NCBI RefSeq assembly: GCF_007680605.1
Contig: NZ_VEIO01000001.1
Span: 1,860,001 to 1,924,000 of the forward strand
DNA from: Paenibacillus xylanexedens
GTDB taxonomy: Bacteria; Bacillota; Bacilli; Paenibacillales; Paenibacillaceae
DNA: 64,000 bases
Direction of reading: 5' to 3'
Part shown: piece after piece, positions 9,106 to 18,000 of the stretch
Layout of the letters: each line of letters begins with the position of its first letter
Numbering within the stretch: the stretch's first letter is position 1
Notes under the pieces: model-generated
The model's input: the letters and a program-made list of their open reading frames with translations, nothing else
What the model was told of the DNA's origin: nothing
Database searches by the model: none
Position numbers and translations under genes: made by a program

Positions 9106-9929
9106 TCATGGCTGATATCAAAAAGCTGTATGTAACAAAGCTGATCCTCTGGATGTACTCTTCCTTCACCTTACTCATCCTTGGATATCTTACATGGAAC
9201 TCATTCCGCACCAAGCAGGATGTATTGTCCAATACATTGGGCTGGCCCAAGTCCTTTACATTGGAATCCTATGTCAAAGTTTTTCGCAACGAACATTTCG
9301 GCGTCAATATCTGGAACAGCGTATTTATCCTCATGATGACAATTATCATCATTGTAGCTTTAGCCTCCATGGTTGCTTATGGTTTAGGTCGTTACTCCTT
9401 TAAATTTAAGCAAGGTGTAATGCTGTATTTTTTGATCGGTCTCATGTTTCCTGTCCAACTCGGTGTGGTTCCCGTATTTTTGATTATCAAGAATCTTGGA
9501 CTTATTAATTCTCCATGGAGCGTAATTCTTGTGTTATCAGCGGGATTATCAATGGCTGTACTGATGCTCACAAACTTCTTCGCCGGCTTGCCGGACGCTC
9601 TGGCCGAATCCGCACGAATAGACGGCGCCGGAGAATGGAGAATTTTTTACCGAATTATGTTTCCGCTTGCTTCACCAGTAATCGTCAGTCTGTGCATAAT
9701 ATTGTCCGTTAATATATGGAACCAATTTTTCCTCCCATTAATTATGCTTCAAGACGATGCAGTCAAAACAATCCCACTGGCAGTTATGAAGTATACATCC
9801 AATATTCTGCTCAATATGGATAAAGCACTGGCAACTTCTGTCATTGCAACTATTCCGGTTCTGATATTATTTTTCATCTTTTCGGAACGGATTATTTCAG
9901 GAGTCGCTTCAGGAAGTGTAAAAGAGTAA
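9102..9929 (+). CDS. carbohydrate ABC transporter permease, second subunit
   Basis: 275 residues, MalG/UgpE type, with six predicted membrane segments and EAA loop ESARIDGAGEWRIFYRIMFP near residue 165. Two ATGs, 9102 and 9108, share the GGAGGAG site. ATG 9108 has the better spacing, while 9102 gives the 4-bp overlap with the upstream permease. It completes the membrane pore with the preceding subunit. Confidence 0.93.
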   Translation: MIMADIKKLYVTKLILWMYSSFTLLILGYLTWNSFRTKQDVLSNTLGWPKSFTLESYVKVFRNEHFGVNIWNSVFILMMTIIIIVALASMVAYGLGRYSFKFKQGVMLYFLIGLMFPVQLGVVPVFLIIKNLGLINSPWSVILVLSAGLSMAVLMLTNFFAGLPDALAESARIDGAGEWRIFYRIMFPLASPVIVSLCIILSVNIWNQFFLPLIMLQDDAVKTIPLAVMKYTSNILLNMDKALATSVIATIPVLILFFIFSERIISGVASGSVKE

Positions 9930-9955
9930 TCGATCTGCAAAAAAGGAGGGCACTT

Positions 9956-12361
9956 ATGCGTCCTGATTGGGAAGAAGAGGCAAGCTGGATATGGCACCCT
10001 CATTGGAAGGAAGAAGATGAAGCCAAGGGAGGCGGATTTGTCTATTTTAGAAAAACATGTGAACTTCGAAAAGGCAGGCATAACTGTGCGCTTCGTATTT
10101 CAGCTGACAGTCGTTATCTGCTTTATGTCAATGGTGTACCCGTAAGCCGTGGACCTTGCAAAGGCGACCGGTTCACATGGCATTATGAGGAAGTTGAGGT
10201 TGGAGATTACCTGAAAGAAGGCATAAACGTTTTTGCTGCTCAGGTGCTGCGTTATCCTTATGCAGGCGGTGGAAATCAGTCTGTATGGCGTACTCGGCTT
10301 GCCGGGCTGTATGTGCATGCTGACATCAGGGATGAGCATAATACTCAGGCTACAGCTGCACATACCGATGAATCCTGGGAATGTATTAAGGATGAGGCCA
10401 TTACTTTATCTCAAGGCATCTATACCCAATTCCTCGGAATTTCGGAAGCCGTTGACGGATTCAAGCGTCCTTTTGGATGGACAGAAGCAGGCTATGCTTC
10501 GGAAAAGTGGGAGAAGGCCTCCCGATACGTATTCGATATCGTTCATGGGGAACTGAAACCGTGGGAGTTAAGAAAACGTCCCATTCCTTTTCTCTATGAA
10601 ACAGAACGCCGATTTGTTGGTATTTCCCGACTCTCGGAAAAAGGAAGCAAGCCTGATTGGTTGGAACTGGTGACACATGACCGCTCGTTAACGCTTGCAC
10701 CTGATTCAGTTATAACGGTAGATTTTGATGCCGGAGAGCTGACTACAGGATACCTTGAAATGGATTTGTCCGGCGGTCAGGGGAGCGAAATCAGGCTGTT
10801 GTGCGCCGAATGTTACGAAAATCCGCCCATATCGGTCCCTTGGATACGCGACAAAGGAGACCGGACAGACAGCTTAAACGGAGATTTGTATGGCGATATG
10901 GATATATATAGACCTAGTGGCCTGGAACAGGAAAGCGGAGAATTTATAGAAAAATATGAACCTTTCTGGTTTCGGACATTCCGCTATGTCAGAATTGAAA
11001 TCAGGACAGGAGAAGCACCATTAACGCTTCGTACATTTTCTTATAGAGAAACAGGTTACCCGCTTGATGTCGTCGCCCAATATCGTTCTTCGGATCCTCA
11101 GGAAACTGCTTTATGGGATATTAGCATCAGAACCCTGAAACGATGCATGCATGAAACATACGAAGATTGTCCGTATTACGAGCAGCTGCAATATGTAATG
11201 GATACCCGCTCCCAAATCCAATTCACTTATATTCTATCTGGCGATGACAGGCTGGCTCGCAGAACCTTGTTTGATTTTTACAGTTCCTTGCTTCCAGAAG
11301 GATTAACACAGTCCAGATATCCTAGTGTATCATCCCAAGTCATACCAGGCTTTTCGTTATACTGGATTTTCATGTTACATGATCACATGATGTTTGTGGG
11401 AGACCGGGAACTTGTTGAGCGGTACCTGCCGGGTGTAGACGCCGTACTCGGTTACTTCTACCGAGAGATTGAGACAAGCGGTCTGATTGGTAAGATGAAC
11501 CCTCGATATTGGTCCTTTGTAGACTGGGCTGACGAATGGAAAGAGAATTATGGCGTTCCTGACGCAGCACGCCAAGGTCCGCTAACCGTCTATTGTCTAA
11601 TGTATACTTACGCACTGCAAAGAGCTGCTGAGCTTGCTGCTTTTACTGATAGAAGGAGTGTTGCAAAAAAGTATCTTGATCGAGCCGAACGTATACAGCT
11701 AGCTGTAAAGGAAAACTGTATGTCGATCAGCCGGCCTGGCTGCCTTACCGACGGCCCCGGACTGGAGCTTTTCAGCCAACATGCCCAAATTTGGGCTGTT
11801 CTAAGCGGGACTTTGACAGGAAGAGAGGCCAGGCATGCGATCCTACAGTCGATCGAATGCCCAGACTTCGTACCCTGTTCATTCGCGATGTCCATCTACC
11901 AGTTCCGTGCGCTTTCTTTAGTTGGTCTGTATGATAAAGTATATGATTTACTGGCTCCATGGCGGCAAATGGCCCATGAAGGGCTAACAACCTGGATGGA
12001 AGACACTGTCAGCAAACGTAGTGATGCTCACGCTTGGGGCTCCGTTCCAATTTATGAATATACAACAGAAACGTTAGGGATTCAGCCCTCTAGCCCAGGA
12101 TGCGAGAAGATGAAAATAAGTCCACGAATCGGTCGCCTTTCCCACGCTGAAGGGTGTGCAATGACCTCTAAAGGCTTGGTATCCGTACAATGGCAGCTTG
12201 TTGATTCTACATTTCGCATGCATGCCACTTGGCCAGATCAAATCTCTTGCATGATTGTTTTGCCGAATGGTGAAATGGTAAGAGGAGGAGAGAACGGCGA
12301 ATTCAGCATCGTAATGGATTTGCAGAATCCATTGGAATCTGGGATGAAGGAGAGCTTATGA
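9956..12361 (+). CDS. alpha-L-rhamnosidase-like glycoside hydrolase, GH78
   Basis: 801 residues. N-terminal beta-sandwich domains carry the SWIWHP and FRKTCEL motifs of the rhamnosidase N-domain. The (alpha/alpha)6 catalytic domain begins near residue 370, with the conserved YEDCPYYEQLQYVMD segment near residue 400 holding catalytic acidic residues, and later WADEW and HAWG. A short beta domain (SPRIGRL) closes the protein. No signal peptide is seen, so it acts in the cytoplasm on imported oligosaccharides. ATG is preceded by AAAAAAGGAGG. It shares an ATGA overlap with a downstream reading frame that is now only a stub. Confidence 0.9.
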   Translation: MRPDWEEEASWIWHPHWKEEDEAKGGGFVYFRKTCELRKGRHNCALRISADSRYLLYVNGVPVSRGPCKGDRFTWHYEEVEVGDYLKEGINVFAAQVLRYPYAGGGNQSVWRTRLAGLYVHADIRDEHNTQATAAHTDESWECIKDEAITLSQGIYTQFLGISEAVDGFKRPFGWTEAGYASEKWEKASRYVFDIVHGELKPWELRKRPIPFLYETERRFVGISRLSEKGSKPDWLELVTHDRSLTLAPDSVITVDFDAGELTTGYLEMDLSGGQGSEIRLLCAECYENPPISVPWIRDKGDRTDSLNGDLYGDMDIYRPSGLEQESGEFIEKYEPFWFRTFRYVRIEIRTGEAPLTLRTFSYRETGYPLDVVAQYRSSDPQETALWDISIRTLKRCMHETYEDCPYYEQLQYVMDTRSQIQFTYILSGDDRLARRTLFDFYSSLLPEGLTQSRYPSVSSQVIPGFSLYWIFMLHDHMMFVGDRELVERYLPGVDAVLGYFYREIETSGLIGKMNPRYWSFVDWADEWKENYGVPDAARQGPLTVYCLMYTYALQRAAELAAFTDRRSVAKKYLDRAERIQLAVKENCMSISRPGCLTDGPGLELFSQHAQIWAVLSGTLTGREARHAILQSIECPDFVPCSFAMSIYQFRALSLVGLYDKVYDLLAPWRQMAHEGLTTWMEDTVSKRSDAHAWGSVPIYEYTTETLGIQPSSPGCEKMKISPRIGRLSHAEGCAMTSKGLVSVQWQLVDSTFRMHATWPDQISCMIVLPNGEMVRGGENGEFSIVMDLQNPLESGMKESL

Positions 12362-12432
12362 AGACATCGGAGAAATGCAAACTGAAGGGTTCATATTGGA
12401 TTGGTCAAGCCCCCCATTTAGTAGACATTTAA
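12358..12432 (+). pseudogene. 5' stub of the next operon gene, cut by an IS
   Basis: ATG 12358 overlaps the GH78 stop as ATGA, the usual arrangement in this operon. The frame reads MKTSEKCKLKGSYWIGQAP and then runs into the end of the IS3-like remnant near 12411, where it stops after 24 codons. The SYWIG start recalls another glycoside hydrolase, but too little remains to assign it. Reading it as a gene truncated by insertion is inference. Confidence 0.5.
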
Positions 12433-12846
12433 AACAAACCTTGGGCTGCAAACTGGCGTCGGTACTCTACCGGCGTCAGTTTTTTAGTTTCCGTTGTGGC
12501 TGTTTTTGATTGTGAAAACGGATATATTTACGATTTTATTTTGTGCTTTGGTAAGCGTTCTCCTATTTCTTAAACCGCAATTTCGTTCTTAAACAGATCC
12601 TTTATGGCTGAAAGATATATTGACCGCACTCCCACACGATACTGGGTGATGCCCGTTACCCATTTCTGACTCGGTTTTTTCTGCACTGAAGTCTCGCTTT
12701 AAGCATTCTCTGCCACTCGTTGCGCAGATGCGTACGAGTTACTGGAGCGTTGTTTATGACGAATTCGAGATTGGATACCGAGCATTTGCATCGCGATTGA
12801 ATCGTTTACGTTTAACATAGGCATAGAACCCACTATTAACATTGCC
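12411..12846 (-). pseudogene. decayed IS3-family transposase (OrfB, DDE) remnant
   Basis: On the minus strand, pieces of an IS3/IS150-group integrase-type transposase follow each other in changing frames: SGFYAYVKRKRFNRD, GIQSRIRHKQRSSNSYAS, QRVAENA, LKRDFSAEKTES, VTGITQYRVG, IYLSAIKDLFKNEIAV, LRNRRTLTKAQ, YIRFHNQKQPQRKLK, LTPVEYRRQFAAQGLF. Several frameshifts separate the pieces. About 90 residues with the later DDE acidic residues are deleted between NEIAV and LRNRR. The terminal CCCCCCATTTAGTAGAC near 12410 looks like an IS end. The element is dead and only one end is recognisable. Confidence 0.85.
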
Positions 12847-12986
12847 CAATTGGGCAGACCGGTATGCCCCTTTGAACGATGTTGTACAAGATTACCAGAC
12901 GTACAATATAAATAAGCATTTAGGTTTATCCTTTGTATAGATAGTCTGTAATGTCATTGAATAAGTAATTATTTGGAGATAATGAT

Positions 12987-13205
12987 ATGAAAGAGTATAT
13001 TAACGCATTGAGTTTAGCTGTATTTCTAACCCTTTTGGGATGTTCGACGACAGAAATTACCTTGGAATCTCCAGCTGCTATCAAACCTGAAAATAAGCCA
13101 CTTACTTCTTACATTCAGAACGCATCGAAATTAGAAGTTACTTCTACAAAAGAAAAGGATTCGATTTTAGGTTCTACCACCTTAAACAGAGAGAAACTGG
13201 GTTAA
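12987..13205 (+). CDS. small predicted lipoprotein
   Basis: 72 residues. Signal peptide with lipobox LLGC (Cys19), then a short Ser/Thr/Lys-rich tail with no recognised domain. ATG follows TTTGGAGAT. It sits 13 bp upstream of the degV gene and probably shares its transcript. At this length it is either a genuine small lipoprotein or the N-terminal part of a longer lost one; nothing in the sequence decides this. Confidence 0.6.
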   Translation: MKEYINALSLAVFLTLLGCSTTEITLESPAAIKPENKPLTSYIQNASKLEVTSTKEKDSILGSTTLNREKLG

Positions 13206-13218
13206 AGGAGGAAAGACA

Positions 13219-14094
13219 GTGTCCAAAGTGCGGATTTTTGTAGACAGCATCTCGGATGTTCCGGAGGAATGGATTGATAAGTATAACATAGGAATCATTC
13301 CATTATACATCGTTTTTCAGAAAGATTCCTATCTTGATCGCATAGAGATCAACGTCCATGACATGTACAACAAAGTTGAGATGAAGGGACAATTGCCGCA
13401 GACTTCCACGCCTCCACCAGCTGACTTTTTTAAAGCATTTCGCCCGATTATTGAGAACGGAGAAGATGTACTGTATATCAGTATGTCTTCTCATTTATCA
13501 TCAACATATCAAAATGCAGTTACAGCCTCGCGCGAGTTTCCTCCGGGAAGAGTAACCGTTGTGGATTCTCTAAATGTTTCTGCCGGGACAGCCATGATGG
13601 TTTTATTAGCCACACAATTGGCTAGTGAAGGTAAGAGCGCTATAGCTATAGCAGAATTGCTTGAAACAATAAGAGATGAAATTCAATTGAACATACTTGT
13701 TAATAATCTCGATTATCTCCATACAGGGGGGCGTTTAAGCAATCTTAAACATCTTCTGGGAAATATGCTTAAAATACGTCCGGTTTTATATGTTAGTCAC
13801 GGAAGAGTGCTATCAGGAGTGAAGTATAGAGGAAACAAACACCGGATAATAAAAAAACTCTTGTCAAGCATATTAAGCCAAATTCATCGCATTGATCATG
13901 ATCATATTATTATTGCTCAGACATTAGAAAAGGAAACCGCTGAATGGATAAGAAATATTATTCTGGATGAGACTTCGATTAAAAAAGTTCATATCATAGA
14001 GGGAAGATGTGCTATATGCTCACACAGTGGTCCTCATAGTATAGCCATCAGTTTCATACTTAAATCGGAGCCCCTTGTTTACACTCAAAGATGA
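13219..14094 (+). CDS. DegV family fatty-acid-binding protein
   Basis: 291 residues, full length. The DegV signature begins VRIFVDSISDVP; PQTSTPPPADF, the lid motif YISMSSHLSSTYQNA and VVDSLNVSAGTAM follow, then LDYLHTGGRLS in the second lobe. DegV/FakB proteins bind fatty acids and hand them to the kinase FakA. GTG start after AAAGGAGGAAAG. The downstream Asp23-like gene fits, since asp23-type genes often accompany fakA/DegV genes. No fakA is visible here. Confidence 0.9.
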   Translation: MSKVRIFVDSISDVPEEWIDKYNIGIIPLYIVFQKDSYLDRIEINVHDMYNKVEMKGQLPQTSTPPPADFFKAFRPIIENGEDVLYISMSSHLSSTYQNAVTASREFPPGRVTVVDSLNVSAGTAMMVLLATQLASEGKSAIAIAELLETIRDEIQLNILVNNLDYLHTGGRLSNLKHLLGNMLKIRPVLYVSHGRVLSGVKYRGNKHRIIKKLLSSILSQIHRIDHDHIIIAQTLEKETAEWIRNIILDETSIKKVHIIEGRCAICSHSGPHSIAISFILKSEPLVYTQR

Positions 14095-14166
14095 ATATTA
14101 CAAAGGATGAAGGTTAATTCGATTGTTGAAGATATTTTTTATAAGGAAAACAAGGAGATGGTAATC

Positions 14167-14499
14167 ATGCTAATTCAAACAGGACTAGGGAAAACTACAT
14201 TCTCCAAAGAGACTATATCTAAATTTGTAAATATGGCGCTCGATATGACAGATGGGCTTGTTTTAAGTTCGACTTATATCGGATCCATCACTAGTAAATT
14301 GACTGGGAACACTGCTGGAATTGAGCTGCGTGAACATGATAAAGGCATAGATATTCACTTAAGCATTATAGTCCAATATGGCATGCTTTTGCATGAGGTA
14401 TGTAGGGAGCTGCAATATAAAGTGAAAGAAGTAGTAGAGGATTTCACAGGACTGAAAATTATTGCAATTAATCTCAAAATAGATGGTATCACTGTATAA
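14167..14499 (+). CDS. Asp23/Gls24-like envelope stress family protein
   Basis: About 110 residues from ATG 14167, which follows AAGGAGATG; an upstream in-frame ATG at 14107 has no proper binding site. The sequence GKTTFSKETISKFVNMAL...ELREHDKGIDIHLSIIVQYG...LQYKVKEVVEDFTGLKI fits the Asp23/YloU fold of alternating beta strands and helices. Cytosolic or membrane-associated by family knowledge. Its placement directly after degV supports a shared lipid or envelope role. The N-terminal GLGKTTFS is not a true P-loop. Confidence 0.7.
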   Translation: MLIQTGLGKTTFSKETISKFVNMALDMTDGLVLSSTYIGSITSKLTGNTAGIELREHDKGIDIHLSIIVQYGMLLHEVCRELQYKVKEVVEDFTGLKIIAINLKIDGITV

Positions 14500-14599
14500 T
14501 TATTTAACAATGCTATAAATGAAAACTATAACATCAAGTTTGGCTATTAATCGAGTTTTATAATAGAGTAACCATAACCTATTCTTAACTCTTTAACGA

Positions 14600-15061
14600 T
14601 TGGAGTTAGATCACATTCATGAATACCGTGATAAAAGTCCTGAAATATTGGCCGTTGCCCGTGAAATTAGTTACGTCAATCCTTGTGGTAACGATCTTGC
14701 TAGTTTCGGGAAAACAGGAGATGCATTGGTAAACTTGATGTTTGACGCCATGGGAAGATTATACTTTAAAACAAATCAATTAAAGGGGGGCGAAGTTGTT
14801 AGGCAATCCAATGTCATTACCCACATAAGTGCTGACTTTCCCCCAAGCTATATTACGGATGGAAACACTGGCACATTTACCGATCAGGCGAAGGATTTGG
14901 CGAATCAACTGGGTGAGAAGGGCATCCCTCATGAGATTACACTCTTCAACAAAAGCGAGGCCAAACTGAAGCACGGTTATGAAGGGGATCTTAGTAATCC
15001 GTATGCAAAGGAAAACTTCAAAAGAATGATAGACTTCATCAATCAAAATGTAACGAAATAA
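14600..15061 (+). pseudogene. C-terminal fragment of an alpha/beta hydrolase (BD-FAE type)
   Basis: Open from a TTG at 14600. The C-terminal half is characteristic of BD-FAE-like esterases (DFPPSYITDGNTGTFTDQAKDLANQL, LKHGYEGDLSNPYAKENFKRM), keeping the likely catalytic Asp and His. The N-terminal half with the oxyanion motif and GxSxG nucleophile is absent, and the upstream DNA to 14500 encodes nothing similar. It cannot be an active hydrolase and is most likely a deletion remnant. Confidence 0.75.
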
Positions 15062-15116
15062 GAAACACCTCCAAAATTATTTGTGATGTTGTCGAGGGAC
15101 AAGAACATCGTCCTAT

Positions 15117-15145
15117 TTAAGTCGCTATTTTAGCGACTTTTTTAA
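15117..15145 (+). terminator. rho-independent terminator
   Basis: Stem AAGTCGCT (15119-15126) with AGCGACTT (15132-15139), followed by TTTTTT. It ends the transcript of the hydrolase fragment. Confidence 0.85.
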
Positions 15146-15194
15146 TTTATCGGAACTGTGAACAAAGAGAGTAATCAATATGTCTGATTATTGG

Positions 15195-15236
15195 ATTGTA
15201 ATTCCTACAGATTGTAATTCCTTGTCCAAGGACAAG
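15195..15236. repeat. direct repeat plus short palindrome in the intergenic gap
   Basis: ATTGTAATTCC occurs at 15195-15205 and 15211-15221, directly followed by an inverted repeat CTTGTCC-AA-GGACAAG (15221-15236). GGGACAAGAACAT near 15096 echoes the same words. The 15146-15419 gap otherwise shows no gene. These could be regulator sites, but no regulator is tied to them. Confidence 0.4.
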
Positions 15237-15419
15237 AACATTATGTCATTTCAAATTAGATAATTATCTAATTAAAATCATGATGGAGATCATGTGGTGA
15301 GATAAAAGCATATGAATTTTAGAATTCCCTCAAATAACGTTTCTTTGTAGAATTCATTTCTTAGATGAATCGGAGATTAAAATCAAAATCTTGCTATTTA
15401 TATAAATAGATCATCATAG

Positions 15420-15740
15420 TTAGTCTTTCAGCCACTTATCTCCCCATTTGTTCATTGAGACAAATACACCTTCAAAGTCACGACCTTTTTCAGTTAATGA
15501 GTACTCGACTGTAACCGGTGAGGCTGTTAATACAGTGCGTGTAACAATTCCGTTTGCTTCTAAACTTTTCAGGGCATCAGAGAGAGATTTTGTGCTTATC
15601 CCTGTATTTCTTCTTAATTCATTAAAACGTTTAGGCTTTGAGTATAACTCTCCCATGATCACAAATGACCACTTGCTACTAAAGATATCTGTAATTGTTT
15701 TTATGGATATAAGACAGATATCATCTGAATTTTGGTTCAT
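15420..15740 (-). CDS. HxlR family winged-helix transcriptional regulator
   Basis: 106 residues, with the whole protein as one HxlR domain: ITDIFSSKWSFVIMGEL, PKRFNELRRNTGISTKSLSDALKSLEANGIV, YSLTEKGRDF. These regulators often respond to aldehydes, quinones or thiol stress. The gene is divergent from a quinone-oxidoreductase-like gene across 300 bp, the usual arrangement in which an HxlR controls its neighbour. No Cys is present, so redox sensing by thiols is unlikely. Confidence 0.9.
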   Translation of the reverse strand: MNQNSDDICLISIKTITDIFSSKWSFVIMGELYSKPKRFNELRRNTGISTKSLSDALKSLEANGIVTRTVLTASPVTVEYSLTEKGRDFEGVFVSMNKWGDKWLKD

Positions 15741-16041
15741 TTTGTATTACCTCGCAAAGATAGTATAGTTTTATAAGTTTACAATCCGCATTTAGTAACA
15801 AAATGTTTGTAGGTATAATATTTAAACTAACATTTCATAAAAAACCTGTCAATGTAGAGTTTTAGTCCAAAATCTTATTGAACTAGACATGTGTAGATAC
15901 CTGTAGATTAGAACCCATTTATCGTCTATAGGTTTAAAAAAGTAATCCTAGTTTAAAAAAATTGCGTACTTTACTAAACTGAAATGCCCCCATAGAATGA
16001 TTTTGTACTTAAAACTAACTATATAAAGGGAGTGTGAGTCG

Positions 16042-16968
16042 ATGCGTGTAGTAGGAATGAATGATTTTGGAGGACCAGACAAGTTAAAAGTCTTTGATAT
16101 AAAAGAAGTACATCCCGGTCCCGGAGAAGTACGAATTCGAGTGCATGCTGCGTCTGTTAACCCTGTAGACATTGCTTTTCGAGCTGGACAAATGGGAGGA
16201 TTCGCTGGAAGAGCACGTCCTTTAATTCCTGGAAAAGAGGCATCAGGTGTTATCAGTGAAGTGGGAAGTGGAGTCAAATGGCAGATTGGTGATCGTGTGA
16301 TGGCAATCACAGCTCCATTCAGTCCCTATGGCGGTGCCTATGCTGATGAGGTTGTAGTTCCTGCTGAGCATGTATCCCGCATACCTGAAGGTTTAGATTT
16401 TGCAGCGGCAAGCACATTACCCATGAATGGTGTTACTGCTCATACGACATTGGATCAACTTAATCTTGCACCAGGACAGACTTTGGCAGTGACCGGTGCG
16501 GCTGGAGTCGTGGGTGGGTATATCATTCAGCTTGCCAAAAACCGGGGTTTACGTGTTATCGCTGATGCTTCCGCTGAAGACGAACAACTTGTTCGTGACC
16601 TTGGAGCCGATGAGGTTGTTCGTCGCGGCGAAGAGGTCGGTCATAATATTCGAAAAATGGTTCCTGACGGTGTAGACGGTCTGGCAGACTCCGCTGCACA
16701 GATGGGAGCGGTCGTTCCAGCCGTCCGGGATCATGGACGGATTGCGTTTCTAAGACCTTGGCCAGGGCAACTGGATCGAGGAATTTTTGGAGAATATGTG
16801 TCTTTAACCAGTTACTATTCGTTACGTTATATTAGTGAAGAAGTTGAAAAGGGAATTTTGACTCCCCGAGTGGCAGAGATCATTCCAGCAGAGCAAGCTT
16901 ACAATGCACACCGTCGCTTTGAAGCCGGCGGCATTCGCGGTCGTCTCGTGCTTGATTTCAGTAAGTAA
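16042..16968 (+). CDS. NADP-dependent medium-chain dehydrogenase, quinone-oxidoreductase type
   Basis: 308 residues. N-terminal GroES-like domain (GPGEVRIRVHAASVNPVDI), no structural or catalytic zinc Cys residues, and Rossmann motif VTGAAGVVGGY near residue 155. This is the QOR/zeta-crystallin branch that reduces quinones or enones with NADPH. ATG after AAAGGGAGTG. It is probably regulated by the divergent HxlR protein. Its 3' end abuts a truncated cidA/lrgA-like gene on the other strand. Confidence 0.92.
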   Translation: MRVVGMNDFGGPDKLKVFDIKEVHPGPGEVRIRVHAASVNPVDIAFRAGQMGGFAGRARPLIPGKEASGVISEVGSGVKWQIGDRVMAITAPFSPYGGAYADEVVVPAEHVSRIPEGLDFAAASTLPMNGVTAHTTLDQLNLAPGQTLAVTGAAGVVGGYIIQLAKNRGLRVIADASAEDEQLVRDLGADEVVRRGEEVGHNIRKMVPDGVDGLADSAAQMGAVVPAVRDHGRIAFLRPWPGQLDRGIFGEYVSLTSYYSLRYISEEVEKGILTPRVAEIIPAEQAYNAHRRFEAGGIRGRLVLDFSK

Positions 16969-17256
16969 AATTAGCCATTTTCCTCCACCTGTGAATACCT
17001 GAAAGTAATTAATCACCCCAACAGTTGGGGGAACAAGGAAAAGTGGAAGGATTTTTAACAAGAATGATGATCCTTTTTCAACCCAGTGTGCCGGTACTAA
17101 TTGAAGTTTTAAAGCTATAAATAACATCATCAGCCCTAAAATACTACCCGCTATAGGCAGGTCTAACGTTCTTTGTAAGAAAGTACCTAAATAATAAAAA
17201 GTTGATAGCAAGATGATTTGAAAAAGTATGATATATACTTTTATCATGGGTTTCAA
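16969..17256 (-). pseudogene. truncated CidA/LrgA holin-like membrane protein
   Basis: From a TTG at 17256 (AAGGAG upstream) the minus strand encodes a typical CidA/LrgA N-terminus: three hydrophobic segments, PIAGSILGLMMLF, WVEKGSSFLLKILPLFLVPPTVGVINY. After QVFTGGGKW, near 16985, homology stops; the frame runs on into the antisense of the oxidoreductase gene until 16822. The last membrane segment of the normal ~120-residue protein is missing. A DNA junction just after the oxidoreductase gene has probably removed it. No lrgB/cidB partner is present. Confidence 0.75.
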
Positions 17257-18000
17257 AATGGTGTCATCTCCTTTTCTGAATGATAAACTGCTCAGTAGCT
17301 GGATATGGAATGAATATTCTTATTTACCATCCAAAGCTTAACATATGCCAAATTACTATAATGGTTTTGTTAATAAATGAAAAGAGTTACGTTTTGTGAA
17401 TTTCATAAATTATTTTTAATAGGAATTAGAGACGGCTGGTTTATAATTCCCCCTAATGGGTTTTCACAGCCCTAAAAAGAAATTTATAAAATAAATGTTG
17501 ACATACTAAAGTTACATGTTAAATCGATTTTGTTGAAATAGTTGAATACGGAATTGCTACTGGTAAATCAGGTAAGCCCTAAATTGCGGATCCATGGGAT
17601 AGTTATATCTTCCTTTGGTTTCTGAAACTTAGGTCTTTTTTTTTCAATGTTTCCGCATATACGAAGGAGAATAACCTAATGGAAAAGTTTAAGGCGCATT
17701 TTAGCGCCTTTGCCGGCATCCGCGGCAGCAATGGGTGGGACTTGCGCATTTTAAAAATATGTTTAAGGACAGCGAGTTTTACACGGTATCAATGAGCGGT
17801 ATTAGAAAGGTTGAAAAAAACTGATGATAGGAATAAACCGAGATTTGTATGGTCTGGAAATTTGTCTGGCCGGTCTTCGATTTACTGGCGAGCAAGTTGC
17901 TAATGTAGGTGTGATTAACATCAGAACAGGCGGTGCAGGAATGTCCTTCCTTGCACCAACTGTTCTTTGATTAATGTATAAATAAAAAGTTAACCCGGTC
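17257..18000. other. gap with hairpins and short open frames, no clear gene
   Basis: No convincing full gene. On the plus strand there are short open pieces: ATG 17679-TGA 17795 (38 codons, after GAAGGAG), an overlapping frame ATG 17759-TGA 17824 (FKDSEFYTVSMSGIRKVEK), and ATG 17824-TGA 17970 (48 codons). A hairpin GGCGC-ATTTTA-GCGCC lies at 17692-17707. A longer hairpin at 17923-17966 (AGAACAG with CTGTTCT, plus an inner stem) is followed by TTTGATT and may terminate transcription. The successive frames look like fragments of older genes. Confidence 0.4.

Noticed and set aside
14167..14200. GLGKTTFS near the start of the Asp23-like protein as a P-loop NTPase motif
   Set aside because: It lacks the GxxxxGK spacing and no Walker B follows; the remainder fits the Asp23 fold.
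15900..15945. Inverted repeat ACCTGTAGA/TCTATAGGT as a terminator upstream of the oxidoreductase
   Set aside because: No T-run follows on either strand and there is no gene to terminate; possibly a regulator site, not supported enough to list.
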